Shown: piece after piece, positions 25,334-34,621 of the stretch
How the letters are laid out: each line of letters opens with the position of its first letter
Numbering within the stretch: position 1 is the stretch's first letter
The notes under the pieces: model-generated
Database searches by the model: none
What the model was told of the DNA's origin: nothing
The model's input: only the letters and a program-made list of their open reading frames with translations
NCBI RefSeq assembly: GCF_020880995.1
Contig: NZ_JAJISD010000006.1
Coordinates: 310,001 to 374,000 of the forward strand
DNA length: 64,000 bases
Direction of reading: 5' to 3'
Source of the DNA: Reyranella aquatilis
Lineage (GTDB): Bacteria; Pseudomonadota; Alphaproteobacteria; Reyranellales; Reyranellaceae
Program-made: the position numbers and the translations under genes

Positions 25334-27070
25334 ATGGCTAAGGGCAGCGCCCTGCGTTCCCGCGCGAACGACGCCGCAAGCGCCGAGTTCGCCGCACTCC
25401 TCGAAGAATCGCTGGGCGGTTCGTCGAGCTTCGAAGGCACGGTCGTCAAGGGCCGCGTCATTCGCATCGCAAATGATTTCGTCGTGGTGGATGTCGGCCT
25501 CAAGTCCGAGGGCCGCGTCGCGCTGCGTGAGTTCGCCAACGGCGGCACCGGTGCCCCCGAGGTCAAGGAAGGCGACACCGTCGACATCTTCGTCGACCGC
25601 ATGGAGAACAAGGAAGGCGAAGCCGTCCTGTCGCGCGACAAGGCTCGCCGCGAAGAGGCCTGGACCGTCCTCGAGAAGGCGTTCACCGATCAGGAACGCG
25701 TCATGGGCACGATCTTCGGCCGCGTGAAGGGTGGCTTCACGGTCGACCTGTCGGGCGCCGTGGCCTTCCTGCCGGGCAGCCAGGTCGACGTGCGCCCGGT
25801 GCGCGACGTCGGTCCGCTGATGGGCCAGGCCCAGCAGTTCGCGATCCTCAAGATGGACCGTCGCCGCGGCAACATCGTCGTGTCGCGCCGCGCCGTCATG
25901 GAAGAGACCCGCGCCGAGGACCGTACGCGCCTGATGGGCGCCCTGTCGGAGGGCCAGGTGCTCGACGGCGTGGTCAAGAACATCACCGACTACGGCGCGT
26001 TCGTGGATCTGGGTGGCGTCGACGGCCTGCTGCACGTCACCGACATCGCCTGGAAGCGCATCAACCATCCGTCGGAAGCCCTCACCATCGGCCAGCAGGT
26101 CAAGGTGCAGGTCGTCCGCTTCAACCCCGAGACGCAGCGCATCTCGCTCGGCATGAAGCAGCTGATGAGCGATCCGTGGGATGGCGCGGGTGCGAAGTAC
26201 CCGGTCAACCTCAAGCTCAAGGGCCGCGTCACCAACATCACCGACTACGGCGCGTTCGTCGAGCTGGAGCCGGGTGTCGAGGGTCTGGTCCACGTCTCCG
26301 AGATGAGCTGGACCAAGAAGAACGTGCACCCCGGCAAGATCGTGTCGACCTCGCAGGAAGTCGAAGTGATGGTGCTGGACGTCGACATGTCCAAGCGCCG
26401 CATCTCGCTCGGCCTCAAGCAGTGCATGGCCAACCCGTGGGAGAGCTTCGCCGACCAGTATCCGGCGGGCACGGAGCTCGAGGGCGAGGTCCGCAACATC
26501 ACCGAGTTCGGCCTGTTCGTGGGCCTGCCCGGCGACATCGACGGCATGGTCCATCTCAGCGACCTGAGCTGGGACAAGGCCGGCGACGAGGCGATCCGCG
26601 ACTTCAAGAAGGGCGACCAGGTCAAGGTCAAGGTTCTCGACGTCGACATGGACAAGGAGCGCATCTCGCTCGGCATCAAGCAGCTCGCCAACGATCCGTT
26701 CGAGAAGGTGGGTTCGGTCGCCAAGAAGGGTGACGTCGTCACCGTCATCGTGGCCGGCATCCAGGACAACGGCATCGACGTCACGGTGCAGGACGGCATC
26801 CCGGGCTTCATCCGCAAGACCGAGCTCAGCCGCGACCGCTCCGAGCAGCGCCCCGACCGCTACGCGATCGGCGACAAGCTCGACGCCAAGATCACCAACA
26901 TCGACAAGGCCTCGCGCCGCGTCGTGCTGTCGGTCAAGGCGCGCGAACTCGACGAGGAGAAGAAGGCGATGGCCGACTTCGGCTCGTCCGACTCGGGCGC
27001 CAGCCTGGGCGACATCCTCGGTGCGGCGCTCAAGAAGCGCGCCGAAGCCGACGGCGACGACGACAAGTAG
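25334..27070 (+). CDS. rpsA: 30S ribosomal protein S1
   Basis: A 578-residue protein built of six S1/OB-fold RNA-binding repeats. Repeats 3-6 are obvious from motifs such as VVKNITDYGAFVDLGGVDGLLHVTDIAW (in part), VTNITDYGAFVELEPGVEGLVHVSEM and VRNITEFGLFVGLPGDIDGMVHLSDL, each ending with RISLG. S1 helps the 30S subunit bind mRNA leaders and also acts on structured RNA. A Shine-Dalgarno GAAGGAGAG precedes the ATG. A strong terminator follows the stop. Confidence 0.97.
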   Translation: MAKGSALRSRANDAASAEFAALLEESLGGSSSFEGTVVKGRVIRIANDFVVVDVGLKSEGRVALREFANGGTGAPEVKEGDTVDIFVDRMENKEGEAVLSRDKARREEAWTVLEKAFTDQERVMGTIFGRVKGGFTVDLSGAVAFLPGSQVDVRPVRDVGPLMGQAQQFAILKMDRRRGNIVVSRRAVMEETRAEDRTRLMGALSEGQVLDGVVKNITDYGAFVDLGGVDGLLHVTDIAWKRINHPSEALTIGQQVKVQVVRFNPETQRISLGMKQLMSDPWDGAGAKYPVNLKLKGRVTNITDYGAFVELEPGVEGLVHVSEMSWTKKNVHPGKIVSTSQEVEVMVLDVDMSKRRISLGLKQCMANPWESFADQYPAGTELEGEVRNITEFGLFVGLPGDIDGMVHLSDLSWDKAGDEAIRDFKKGDQVKVKVLDVDMDKERISLGIKQLANDPFEKVGSVAKKGDVVTVIVAGIQDNGIDVTVQDGIPGFIRKTELSRDRSEQRPDRYAIGDKLDAKITNIDKASRRVVLSVKARELDEEKKAMADFGSSDSGASLGDILGAALKKRAEADGDDDK

Positions 27071-27093
27071 ACCGTTTTCGTCAAGGTTTACGG

Positions 27094-27127
27094 AAGGGCC
27101 GACCTGCAAGGGTCGGCCTTTTCTTTT
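27094..27127 (+). terminator. rho-independent terminator of rpsA
   Basis: AAGGGCCGACC, a short loop and GGTCGGCCTT are followed by TTCTTTT, directly downstream of the rpsA stop. Confidence 0.9.
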
Positions 27128-27145
27128 GGTTTCAAGGACTTAGGC

Positions 27146-27173
27146 TTGACGATGCCTTAATTGAGTTTAATAT
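27146..27173 (+). promoter_or_regulatory. promoter of ihfB
   Basis: TTGACG (27146-27151), 16 bp, TAATAT (27168-27173) in a short AT-rich patch between the rpsA terminator and ihfB. Confidence 0.6.
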
Positions 27174-27227
27174 CAAAGACTTAATCATTGTGCTCTGGGG
27201 CTGCATCGCCCCGTTCATGGAATCGCG

Positions 27228-27563
27228 ATGACCAAGTCCGAGCTGATTGCCCGCCTGGCGGCCCGGAATCCGCACCTCTACCAGAGGGACGTCGAGCGGA
27301 TTGTTGCCACCGTGTTCGACGAGATTTCCAAGGCCCTGGCAACCGGTCATCGGGTCGAACTGCGCGGGTTCGGCGCGTTCTCCGTGAAGAAGCGCGATCC
27401 ACGCACCGGCCGCAACCCGCGCACCGGCGAGCAGGTCGCTGTCGCTTCCAAGCGCGTGCCCTATTTCAAGACCGGCAAGGACCTGCGCGACCGCCTGAAC
27501 AAGGAGGCCGCACGTGCCGCCGGCCTGCTGCCACCCGAGCCCGGGCACGACGACAAGAAGTAG
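27228..27563 (+). CDS. ihfB: integration host factor subunit beta
   Basis: A 111-residue DNABII protein. It starts [23 protein letters not shown], has the beta-arm sequence [27 protein letters not shown] and the following [15 protein letters not shown], the pattern of IHF-beta. With IHF-alpha it bends DNA by about 160 degrees at specific sites. The C-terminal tail ([15 protein letters not shown]) is slightly longer than usual. The rpsA-ihfB-lapA order is conserved in the class. Confidence 0.94.
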   Translation: MTKSELIARLAARNPHLYQRDVERIVATVFDEISKALATGHRVELRGFGAFSVKKRDPRTGRNPRTGEQVAVASKRVPYFKTGKDLRDRLNKEAARAAGLLPPEPGHDDKK

Positions 27564-27623
27564 GCTGCAGCCCACTCGTTCGCCTCGCGCTTCAGGGGCG
27601 CGCCGTGGCATGCTCCGACTCGC

Positions 27624-28025
27624 ATGAAAATCCTTTCCCGCGTCCTTTTCCTGCTCTTCATCCTGATCGGCGTGCTGGTCGCCGTCAGCAACACCCAGCT
27701 CGTTCAGCTCACGCTGTGGCCGCTGCCGCATGTCATCGTCATGCCGGTCTACCTGCTGGTGGTGGCCATGCTGATGCTGGGCGTCCTGGCGGGGTTGGGC
27801 ATGGGCTGGTGGGCGGGCCGGCATCATCGCCGCCGCGCACGCGAGGCCGGCGGGGAAGCAGCCCGGCTCGATCGTGAGGTCGCGCGCCTCAAGGCCGTGC
27901 AGGCCTCGCAGCAGGCCGCCGCGCCGGCGGGTCCGGCGCCGCGCGACCAGCGCGCGCTCGAACGGCAGAGCGCGCTGGTGGCCCCGGAGCTCGGCTCGCG
28001 CACCGTGCGCGGCCCGTTTTCGTGA
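27624..28025 (+). CDS. lapA: LapA-domain (DUF1049) inner-membrane protein
   Basis: A 133-residue protein with two transmembrane helices at about residues 5-25 and 40-65 (FLLFILIGVLVAVSNTQLVQLTLWPLP ends the first). A basic, Ala-rich cytoplasmic tail with coiled-coil character follows. The NTQLVQLTLWPLP signature is typical of LapA, which in E. coli helps control LpxC turnover with LapB. No lapB gene follows here. It overlaps the next gene by 4 bp (GTGA). Confidence 0.85.
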   Translation: MKILSRVLFLLFILIGVLVAVSNTQLVQLTLWPLPHVIVMPVYLLVVAMLMLGVLAGLGMGWWAGRHHRRRAREAGGEAARLDREVARLKAVQASQQAAAPAGPAPRDQRALERQSALVAPELGSRTVRGPFS

Positions 28026-29017
28026 AGCTTCTCTCGGCGGCCGAGATCGACGCCGCCCTCGACGACATCGCCCTGATCGACCGGCTCGACGCGCAGTTCC
28101 GCGCGGGCTGCGAGATGCCGGTGCGGCACCATCATCCGATCAGGGAGCCGTTGGGCGCGGGCTCGGCCGATGCGATGCTTCTGCTCATGCCCGCCTGGAC
28201 CACGGGCATCTCGGGGCGCATCGGCGTCAAGGTCGTGACGGTGTTCCCCGACAACGGCAAGCGCTCGCTGCCCTCGATCTATGGCCAGTATCTGCTGCTC
28301 GACGGCACGACCGGCGCCACGCTGGCCCTGCTGGACGGCACCATGCTCACCAAGCGGCGCACCGCCTGTGCCTCGGGCCTCGCCTCGCGCTACCTGTCGA
28401 GGCCCGATGCGACCCGCCTGCTGATGATCGGTACCGGCGCGCTCGCGCCCGAACTGATCCGCGTTCATGCCAAGGTGCGCCCGATCACGGATGTCGCCAT
28501 CTGGGGGCGCACCCCCGCCCAGGCCGAGGCGCTCGCCGCCCGGCTGTCGGCATCGCTGCCGGCGGTGATCGGTCGTGCCATCGACGTCCGGGCGGTCCGC
28601 GACCGCCAGGCCGCGGTGGAGCAGGCCGACATCATCTCGTGTGCCACCCTCTCCGAAGCGCCGCTGGTCGAGGGCGCGTGGCTGCGCGAGGGACAACATG
28701 TCGACCTGGTCGGCGCCTACACGCCCCGGATGCGCGAAAGCGACGATCATGCGGTGCAGCGGGCGCGTCTCTACGTCGACACGCGCGCCGGTGCGCTGAG
28801 GGAAGGCGGCGACGTCGTCCAGCCGCTCGCCAGCGGCGCGATCTCGGAGGCGCATGTGATCGCCGACCTGTTCGAACTGGCGCGCGGCCAGCGCGCCGGC
28901 CGCGCGGCCGGCGATGCCGCGTCGATCACGCTCTTCAAGTCGGTCGGGGCGGCGCTGGAGGACCTCGCTGCCGCCGAGCTTGCCGTCGAGAGGGCGGTCG
29001 GGGCTACGGCTCGATAA
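28022..29017 (+). CDS. ornithine cyclodeaminase/mu-crystallin family protein
   Basis: A 331-residue NAD(P)-binding protein. The N-terminal dimerisation part contains MPVRHHH and GVKVVTVFPDNGKRSLPSI. The Rossmann domain has MIGTGALAPELIRVHAKVRP followed by VAIWGRTPAQAEALA, ADIISCATLSEAPLV and HVDLVGAYTPRMRE. The family includes ornithine cyclodeaminase, alanine dehydrogenase (archaeal) and ketimine reductases, so the precise reaction is open. The GTG start overlaps the lapA stop. It converges with and slightly overlaps (14 bp) the CoA-transferase gene. Confidence 0.85.
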   Translation: MKLLSAAEIDAALDDIALIDRLDAQFRAGCEMPVRHHHPIREPLGAGSADAMLLLMPAWTTGISGRIGVKVVTVFPDNGKRSLPSIYGQYLLLDGTTGATLALLDGTMLTKRRTACASGLASRYLSRPDATRLLMIGTGALAPELIRVHAKVRPITDVAIWGRTPAQAEALAARLSASLPAVIGRAIDVRAVRDRQAAVEQADIISCATLSEAPLVEGAWLREGQHVDLVGAYTPRMRESDDHAVQRARLYVDTRAGALREGGDVVQPLASGAISEAHVIADLFELARGQRAGRAAGDAASITLFKSVGAALEDLAAAELAVERAVGATAR

Positions 29018-30203
29018 GCGCGCCGGCCGTCTTCAGCGCCTCGATGTCGGCCGCAGCGACGCCGGCCTCCGCCAGCACGGCGCGCGAATCCTGGCCCTGC
29101 AGCGGCGCCAGCGAGCGGATCGAGGGCGGCGTCCGGCTCATCGTCATCGGCGGCTCGACCATCATGATCTCGCCCTCGGACGGATGCGGGTACTTCCTGA
29201 AGAGCTGGCGCCAGACGAGGTGGGGGTCCTCGAACAGGTCGGCCGGCTTCGACACCGGGGCGTTGGGGATCTGCGCCGTGTCGAGCAGCTTCACCCATTC
29301 GGCCGTGGTCTTCGAGGGCGCCAGCGCTTCGACCATCGCGTACATCTCGCCGATATGCATCGAGCGCGCGTTGATGGTCGAATAGCGCGGGTCCTGCAGC
29401 ACCTCGGAACGGCCGACCAGCTCGAAGAAGTTGCGCCAGTGCTTGTCGTTGTAGGGCAGGATCGCCATCCAGCCGTCGAGCGTCCGGTAGGGCTTGCGGG
29501 TGCGGGCCAGCAGGCGCGTGTAGCCGACATCGCCCTCGTCGCTGAAGGTGCGCTCCCACAGATGCTCGACCATCAGCCAGGCCGACATGGTCTCGAACAT
29601 CGGCACTTCGACGAACTGGCCCTCGCCGGTGCGCTGGCGATGCATCAGGGCTGAAAGCGTCGAGAAGGCGAAGGTCAGGCCCACCGTCTTGTCGGCAATG
29701 ATGGTCGGCGGATAGCGCGGGACGTCGTCGCCGGCGGCGCGGCCCATCAGGTCGGCGATGCCGAAGCGCGCCTGGATGGCATCGTCATAGGCCGGCAGTT
29801 TTCCGTAAGGACCGTTGGCCGAATAGCCGTAGGCGCCGACATAGACGATGTCGGGCCTGACCTTGCGGATCTCCTCGTAGCCGAGACCGAGCGCCTCGAT
29901 GGCCTGCGGCCGCAGCGCGTGGACGAAGGCATCGGCCGTGGCGATGACCTTGAGCAGGGCGGCGCGGGCCTCCTTGTTCTTGAGATCGAGGCAGAGCGAG
30001 CGCTTGTTGCGGTTCACATAGAGATAGGTCGGCCCCATGCCCGGTGTCTTGCCGGGCTTGCCGATGTGGCGCACCGCGTCGCCCTCCGGAGCCTCGACCT
30101 TGATGACGTCGGCCCCCTGGTCGGCCAGCAGCATCGTGCCGTAGGGGCCGAGGATGATGTTCGTGAGATCGACGATCCTGATGCCTTCGAGCGCGCCGGG
30201 CAT
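29004..30203 (-). CDS. class III CoA-transferase (CaiB/BaiF/formyl-CoA transferase family)
   Basis: A 399-residue CoA-transferase. It opens with ALEGIRIVDLTNIILGPYGTMLLADQGADVIKVE, has PTYLYVNRNKRSLCLDLK and the catalytic Asp region LPAYDDAIQARFG. C-terminal motifs such as TTAEWVKLLDTAQIPNAPV complete the family pattern. The enzyme moves CoA between two carboxylic acids; the acids cannot be read from sequence. The ATG at 30203 is chosen because homology starts there (MPGALEGIRI), behind AGGACAGG. It is monocistronic and divergent from the MarR gene. Confidence 0.9.
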   Translation of the reverse strand: MPGALEGIRIVDLTNIILGPYGTMLLADQGADVIKVEAPEGDAVRHIGKPGKTPGMGPTYLYVNRNKRSLCLDLKNKEARAALLKVIATADAFVHALRPQAIEALGLGYEEIRKVRPDIVYVGAYGYSANGPYGKLPAYDDAIQARFGIADLMGRAAGDDVPRYPPTIIADKTVGLTFAFSTLSALMHRQRTGEGQFVEVPMFETMSAWLMVEHLWERTFSDEGDVGYTRLLARTRKPYRTLDGWMAILPYNDKHWRNFFELVGRSEVLQDPRYSTINARSMHIGEMYAMVEALAPSKTTAEWVKLLDTAQIPNAPVSKPADLFEDPHLVWRQLFRKYPHPSEGEIMMVEPPMTMSRTPPSIRSLAPLQGQDSRAVLAEAGVAAADIEALKTAGALIEP

Positions 30204-30553
30204 GTGCCTGTCCTGTGCTGAACGAGTTGCGTTCACAGTGCCATCGCCGGCGGGCTCCGTCATCGTTCCAGCCATTGCGTCGCAAAACATCGGCGTAAAT
30301 CATTGAATGTGCTGGATAGATGCGCGCCCAGGCGCGCGGGCTTCGCGCCCCGACACCCACCGATCCCCGTGTCGTGGACTCGGGCATTGCACGGGTGGAC
30401 TCTGTGCGGTTGCACGGAGTCCAGTTACTCGCGTCTTGCGATTCGCGGCCTCCATGGGTGCGCTCGCGCATTCACCTTCGACAAAGAGTGTTATGTGACC
30501 GTTGTGCGACGCGCTTGGTCGGTGTAGCCAAGGAGCAGCAAGCCGGGGGGGCG
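30204..30553. other. 350-bp divergent intergenic region
   Basis: The spacer between the CoA-transferase and the MarR gene. The only clear structure is a hairpin at 30397-30422 with arms GGACTC-x-GTGC and GCAC-x-GAGTCC around GGTT. No convincing -35/-10 pair or small gene is seen. The MarR reading frame stays open back to 30320, but its composition there is not protein-like. Confidence 0.5.
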
Positions 30554-31027
30554 ATGCGAACCAACGTCGCAAAAAAACAGCACGAGCCGAAGACGGCATC
30601 GAGCGCGGCATCACGGCCCTATCGTATCGAAGACCAGATCGGATATTTGCTGCGACGCGCGCATCAGCGCGCGAGCGCCATCTTCCAGGTGGGCATCGGC
30701 GATCCCAACATCACGCCGACGCAATACTCGAGTCTCGCGAAGCTCGAGGAATATACCGAGCTGTCGCAGAACCTGCTGGGCCGTCTCGTCGGCATGGACA
30801 AGGCGACGATGCAGGGCGTGGTGCGCCGGCTTAAGGAACGTGGCCTCGTCGATTCCCGTCCCGATCCCGGCGATGCCCGCCGCACCCTGCTCAGCCTCAC
30901 CACCGAGGGTCAGAAGCTGGTCGCCAGGCTGATGCTCAATGGGCCGGCCGTGTCGCGCGAGACGCTGAAGCCGCTCAATGCGCAGGAGCAGAAGCAGCTC
31001 CTCGATCTCCTCTCGCGAATCATCTGA
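30554..31027 (+). CDS. MarR-family transcriptional regulator of the catabolic operon
   Basis: A 157-residue winged-helix regulator. Helix-turn-helix residues are in LSQNLLGRLVGMDKATMQGVVRRLKERGLV (in part), followed by wing PDPGDARRTLLSLTTEG. The ATG at 30554 follows a G-rich ribosome binding site. It lies 58 bp upstream of the molybdenum hydroxylase operon and a 20-bp dyad in that gap is its likely binding site. MarR proteins of catabolic clusters usually release DNA when they bind an aromatic acid, so the pathway substrate may be the inducer (inference). Confidence 0.88.
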   Translation: MRTNVAKKQHEPKTASSAASRPYRIEDQIGYLLRRAHQRASAIFQVGIGDPNITPTQYSSLAKLEEYTELSQNLLGRLVGMDKATMQGVVRRLKERGLVDSRPDPGDARRTLLSLTTEGQKLVARLMLNGPAVSRETLKPLNAQEQKQLLDLLSRII

Positions 31028-31065
31028 CTCCGACTCATTCGTTTGACTCATCCGTCGTGTGTGTC

Positions 31066-31085
31066 ATCGTACGTACACGAACGAT
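31066..31085. promoter_or_regulatory. 20-bp dyad, probable MarR operator
   Basis: Arms ATCGT and ACGAT are perfect and the interior continues the symmetry, with 16 of 20 positions symmetric. It ends at the base before the ATG at 31086, so a bound repressor would block transcription or ribosome entry. Size and symmetry suit a MarR dimer. Confidence 0.55.
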
Positions 31086-31916
31086 ATGGGCGACTATCTC
31101 CGACCCCGAGACCTCGACGAGGCTCTCCAGGCATTGACCCGGCCCTTCACGGTGCTCGCCGGGGGCACCGACTTCTATCCTGCGCGCGTCGGCCGGTCGG
31201 TGACCGAGGATGTCCTCGACATCGCGGGCATCGCGGCTCTCCGCGGCATTTCCGAATCCGATGAGGGGTGGCGCCTGGGCGCCACCACGACCTGGAGCGA
31301 ACTGGTCGAAGCCAGCCTGCCGCCGCTGTTCGACGGGCTGAAGCAGGCGGCGCGCGAGGTCGGCGGCCGGCAGATCCAGAATGCCGGGACGATCGCGGGA
31401 AACGTCTGCAACGCCTCGCCGGCGGCCGATGGCATGCCGGCCCTGTTGGCGCTGGAGGCAACGGTCGAGGTGGCGAGTCGCGTCGGCATGCGCCGCCTGC
31501 CGCTCGGTGCGTTCGTCACCGGCGTGCGCAGGACGGCGCTGATGCCCGGCGAACTCGTCACCGCCCTCCATGTGCCGCGCCCGGAAAACGAGGCGCGGAG
31601 CGCCTTCCTCAAGCTGGGCGCCCGCCGCTATCTCGTGATCTCGATCGCGATGGCCTCGGTCGTCGTGGAGATCAGCGACCGCGCGGTGGCGGCGGCGCGA
31701 ATCGCCGTCGGCGCCTGCTCACCGGTGGCGCAACGGCTGCCAGATCTGGAACAGGCGTTGGTCGGTGCACCGGCCGACGCGCGTCTTGGGGAAAGGATCA
31801 AGCCTCGCCATCTCGCGCCGCTGTCGCCGATCGACGATGTGCGCGGCAGCGCAGGCTATCGCAACGACGTGGCCCTGGTCCTGCTGCGCCGCCTCCTGTC
31901 GGAGGTCGCGGTTTGA
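31086..31916 (+). CDS. FAD-binding subunit of a molybdenum hydroxylase (CoxM/XdhB-like)
   Basis: A 276-residue FAD subunit of the xanthine dehydrogenase family. It has the PCMH-type FAD motif TVLAGGTDFYPARVG, the second flavin loop GGRQIQNAGTIAGNVCNASPAADGMPALLAL (in part), and the CO-dehydrogenase flavoprotein C-terminal domain. It passes electrons from the iron-sulfur clusters to an acceptor. The ATG at 31086 is chosen; a GTG nine codons upstream lies inside the dyad. Its TGA overlaps the TTG start of the next gene, coupling the two subunits. Confidence 0.9.
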   Translation: MGDYLRPRDLDEALQALTRPFTVLAGGTDFYPARVGRSVTEDVLDIAGIAALRGISESDEGWRLGATTTWSELVEASLPPLFDGLKQAAREVGGRQIQNAGTIAGNVCNASPAADGMPALLALEATVEVASRVGMRRLPLGAFVTGVRRTALMPGELVTALHVPRPENEARSAFLKLGARRYLVISIAMASVVVEISDRAVAAARIAVGACSPVAQRLPDLEQALVGAPADARLGERIKPRHLAPLSPIDDVRGSAGYRNDVALVLLRRLLSEVAV

Positions 31917-34621
31917 AACTCGAATTCACCCTGAACGGACGCGGGACCCACTGGGACGGTCCGCCGGTCACGCGACTGGCGGCAGCGCTGCGCGACGATC
32001 TCGGCGTGACGGGCACGAAGGTCGGCTGCGATGCCGGCGATTGCGGCGCCTGCACCGTCCTGCTCGACGGCCGGCAGGTCTGCTCCTGCCTGGTGGCGAT
32101 GGGGCAGGTGGCCGGCCGTCATGTCGAGACGGTCGAAGCCCTTGAAAGCGGCGACGGCACGATCGCCGCCCTCCAGAAATCCTTTCTCGACCATGGCGCG
32201 GCCCAGTGCGGAATCTGTACGCCCGGCATGCTGATGGCCGCGCAGGAGCTGGTGCGGCGCAACCGCAAGCCGACCCGCGCCGAAGTCGAGGACACTCTGG
32301 GGGGCGTGCTCTGCCGTTGCACCGGCTACGGCAAGATCGTCGATGCGGTGATGGACGTCGTGGCGCCCGCGCCCGGTCTCGATCCGGCGGCCGGCGAAGC
32401 GGTGGGCGCCCGCCTCGTGCGTGTCGACGGGCATGCCAAGGTCACGGGTCGGGATGTCTTCGGTGCCGACGCCATTCCCAGGGACGCGCTGTGGGTTCGC
32501 GTCGTGCGTTCGCCTTATGCCCGGGCGCGATTCGAACTGGGCGATCTCGCGCCCCTGCGCCGGCGGCTCGCCGCCGTGCTCACGGCCGCGGACGTTCCGT
32601 TCAACGGCTACGGCATCTATCCCGACGTGAAGGACCAGCCGGTGCTGGCCGACGGTCTGGTCCGCTATCGCGGCGAGGCGGTGGTGGCGCTGGTCGGCGA
32701 ACGCGCCGAGGTCATGGCGACCCGCGACGACGATGTGCCGATCACCTGGATGCCGGAGCCGCCGGTGGTGGGGGTCGATGCCGCCATGGCCGCCGAGGCG
32801 CCGCTGGTCCAGGCCGACAAGCCGGGCAATCTGTTGCTGAAGGGCGGCGTGAAGCGGGGCGACGCGGACAGCGCCTTCGCCGCGTGTGCCGCGGTGGCGG
32901 AAGGCACGTTCGAGACCGCGTTCGTCGAACATGCCTACATCGAACCGGAAGCGGGATGGGCGCTACGGGTCGGCGATCGCATCGAAATCCACGCGACCAC
33001 CCAGACACCGTACATGGATCGCGACGAGGTGGCGAACCTGATGCGCCTGAAGCCCGAGGCGGTGCGCATCGTCCCCACCGCCTGCGGCGGTGGCTTCGGT
33101 GGCAAGCTCGATCTCTCCGTGCAGCCGCTGATCGCCATCGCGGCGTGGAAACTGGGACGGCCCGTCGCGCTCGTCTACACGCGGCCCGAAAGCATGGCCG
33201 CCAGCACCAAGCGTCATCCGGCGCGCGTGAAGGCCCGGTTCGGTTGCGATGCCGAGGGCAAGCTGCTCGCCTGCGACGTGACGGCCACGTTCGATACCGG
33301 CGCCTATGCCTCGTGGGGGCCGACGGTCGCCAACCGCGTGCCGGTGCATGCGATGGGTCCCTACGCCGTCCCCAACGTGCGCACCTGGGGCGAGGCCTTC
33401 TTCACCAACGGCCCGCCGGCCGGCGCCTTCCGCGGTTTCGGCGTGCCGCAGGCCGCCATCGCCCACGAGGCGATGATGGACGAACTGGCCGACCGGCTCG
33501 GCATCGACCGGCTGGAGTTCCGCCATCGCAACGCCCTGCGCGTCGGCGACATGACGGCGACGGGGCAGACGCTCTCCCATTCGGCGGGGTTGGCGCAGTG
33601 TCTCGACGCGCTGCGGCCGCACTGGAAGACCGCCCATGAGACGATCGCCGCGTTCAACGCCCAGGGCGGTTCGCGCCGGCGCGGCATCGGCATCGGCTGC
33701 ATGTGGTACGGCATCGGCAACACCTCGATGTCGAACCCCTCGCGCATGCGCGTCGGCCTGTCGCCCGCCGGCACGCTGACGCTCTATAGCGGCGCGCTCG
33801 ACATCGGGCAGGGCAGCAACACGATCATGGTGCAGATCGCCGCCGATGCGCTGGGCCTGCCCGCCTCGCGGTTTTCCCTCGTGACCGGCGACACCGATCT
33901 CACGGCCGATGCCGGCAAGACCTCGGCCTCGCGCCAGACCTTCGTGTCGGGCAAGGCGGCGGAGAAAGCGGGCCAGGATCTCCGCCAGCAGATCCTGCGG
34001 CTGGCGAATGCTGGCCCGGAGGCCGTGCTGTCGCTTGAGGGCGCGACGCTCTCGGTGCGTGACGGTGCGGAGGTGCGGACGATCGATCTCGTCACGGCCG
34101 GCCCCCTGATGGGCGAAGGCACGTTCGATCCGCCGACCACGCCGCTCGATGCCGACGGCCAGGGCGTGCCCTACGCGACCTACGGGTTCGCGGCCCAGCT
34201 CGCCGAGGTCGAAGTCGATGTCGAGCTGGGCACGGTGAAGGTCCTGCGCATCGTGGCCGCTCACGATGTCGGCCGGGCGATCAATCCGACCCTCGTCGAG
34301 GGCCAGATCCAGGGCGGCGTGGCGCAGGGCCTGGGTCTCGCGCTGATGGAGGAATACCTGCCCGGTCGCACCGAGAACCTGCACGACTATCTGATCCCGA
34401 CCGTCGGCGATGTCCCTGAGATCGAGTGCATCCTGATCGAGGATCGCGAGCCGCTGGGTCCGTCCGGCGCCAAGGGAATCGGCGAGCCGGCGCTGGTGCC
34501 GACGGCGCCGGCCATCCTGGGCGCGGTCCACCATGCGACCGGCGTGCGCGCCCATCGCGTCCCGCTGCTGCCGCACCGCCTGCGCGAGGCCATCGTCGCC
34601 CAAGAGAGAGAAAGACCATGA
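31913..34621 (+). CDS. fused [2Fe-2S]/molybdopterin hydroxylase, xanthine dehydrogenase family
   Basis: A 902-residue fusion of the small and large subunits. Residues 1-80 are a plant-type [2Fe-2S] domain (Cys 39, 44, 47, 59); residues about 85-155 hold the second cluster (CGICTPGM and CRCTGY). From about residue 165 the molybdopterin domain follows (TACGGGFGGK, GAFRGFGVPQ, LDIGQGSNTIMVQIAADALG). The catalytic Glu is in GAKGIGEPALVP near the C-terminus. The enzyme should hydroxylate a carbon next to a ring nitrogen using water. The TTG start has GGAGG 7 bp upstream and overlaps the FAD gene. Xanthine, nicotinate and related heterocycles are possible substrates. Confidence 0.92.
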   Translation: MKLEFTLNGRGTHWDGPPVTRLAAALRDDLGVTGTKVGCDAGDCGACTVLLDGRQVCSCLVAMGQVAGRHVETVEALESGDGTIAALQKSFLDHGAAQCGICTPGMLMAAQELVRRNRKPTRAEVEDTLGGVLCRCTGYGKIVDAVMDVVAPAPGLDPAAGEAVGARLVRVDGHAKVTGRDVFGADAIPRDALWVRVVRSPYARARFELGDLAPLRRRLAAVLTAADVPFNGYGIYPDVKDQPVLADGLVRYRGEAVVALVGERAEVMATRDDDVPITWMPEPPVVGVDAAMAAEAPLVQADKPGNLLLKGGVKRGDADSAFAACAAVAEGTFETAFVEHAYIEPEAGWALRVGDRIEIHATTQTPYMDRDEVANLMRLKPEAVRIVPTACGGGFGGKLDLSVQPLIAIAAWKLGRPVALVYTRPESMAASTKRHPARVKARFGCDAEGKLLACDVTATFDTGAYASWGPTVANRVPVHAMGPYAVPNVRTWGEAFFTNGPPAGAFRGFGVPQAAIAHEAMMDELADRLGIDRLEFRHRNALRVGDMTATGQTLSHSAGLAQCLDALRPHWKTAHETIAAFNAQGGSRRRGIGIGCMWYGIGNTSMSNPSRMRVGLSPAGTLTLYSGALDIGQGSNTIMVQIAADALGLPASRFSLVTGDTDLTADAGKTSASRQTFVSGKAAEKAGQDLRQQILRLANAGPEAVLSLEGATLSVRDGAEVRTIDLVTAGPLMGEGTFDPPTTPLDADGQGVPYATYGFAAQLAEVEVDVELGTVKVLRIVAAHDVGRAINPTLVEGQIQGGVAQGLGLALMEEYLPGRTENLHDYLIPTVGDVPEIECILIEDREPLGPSGAKGIGEPALVPTAPAILGAVHHATGVRAHRVPLLPHRLREAIVAQERERP

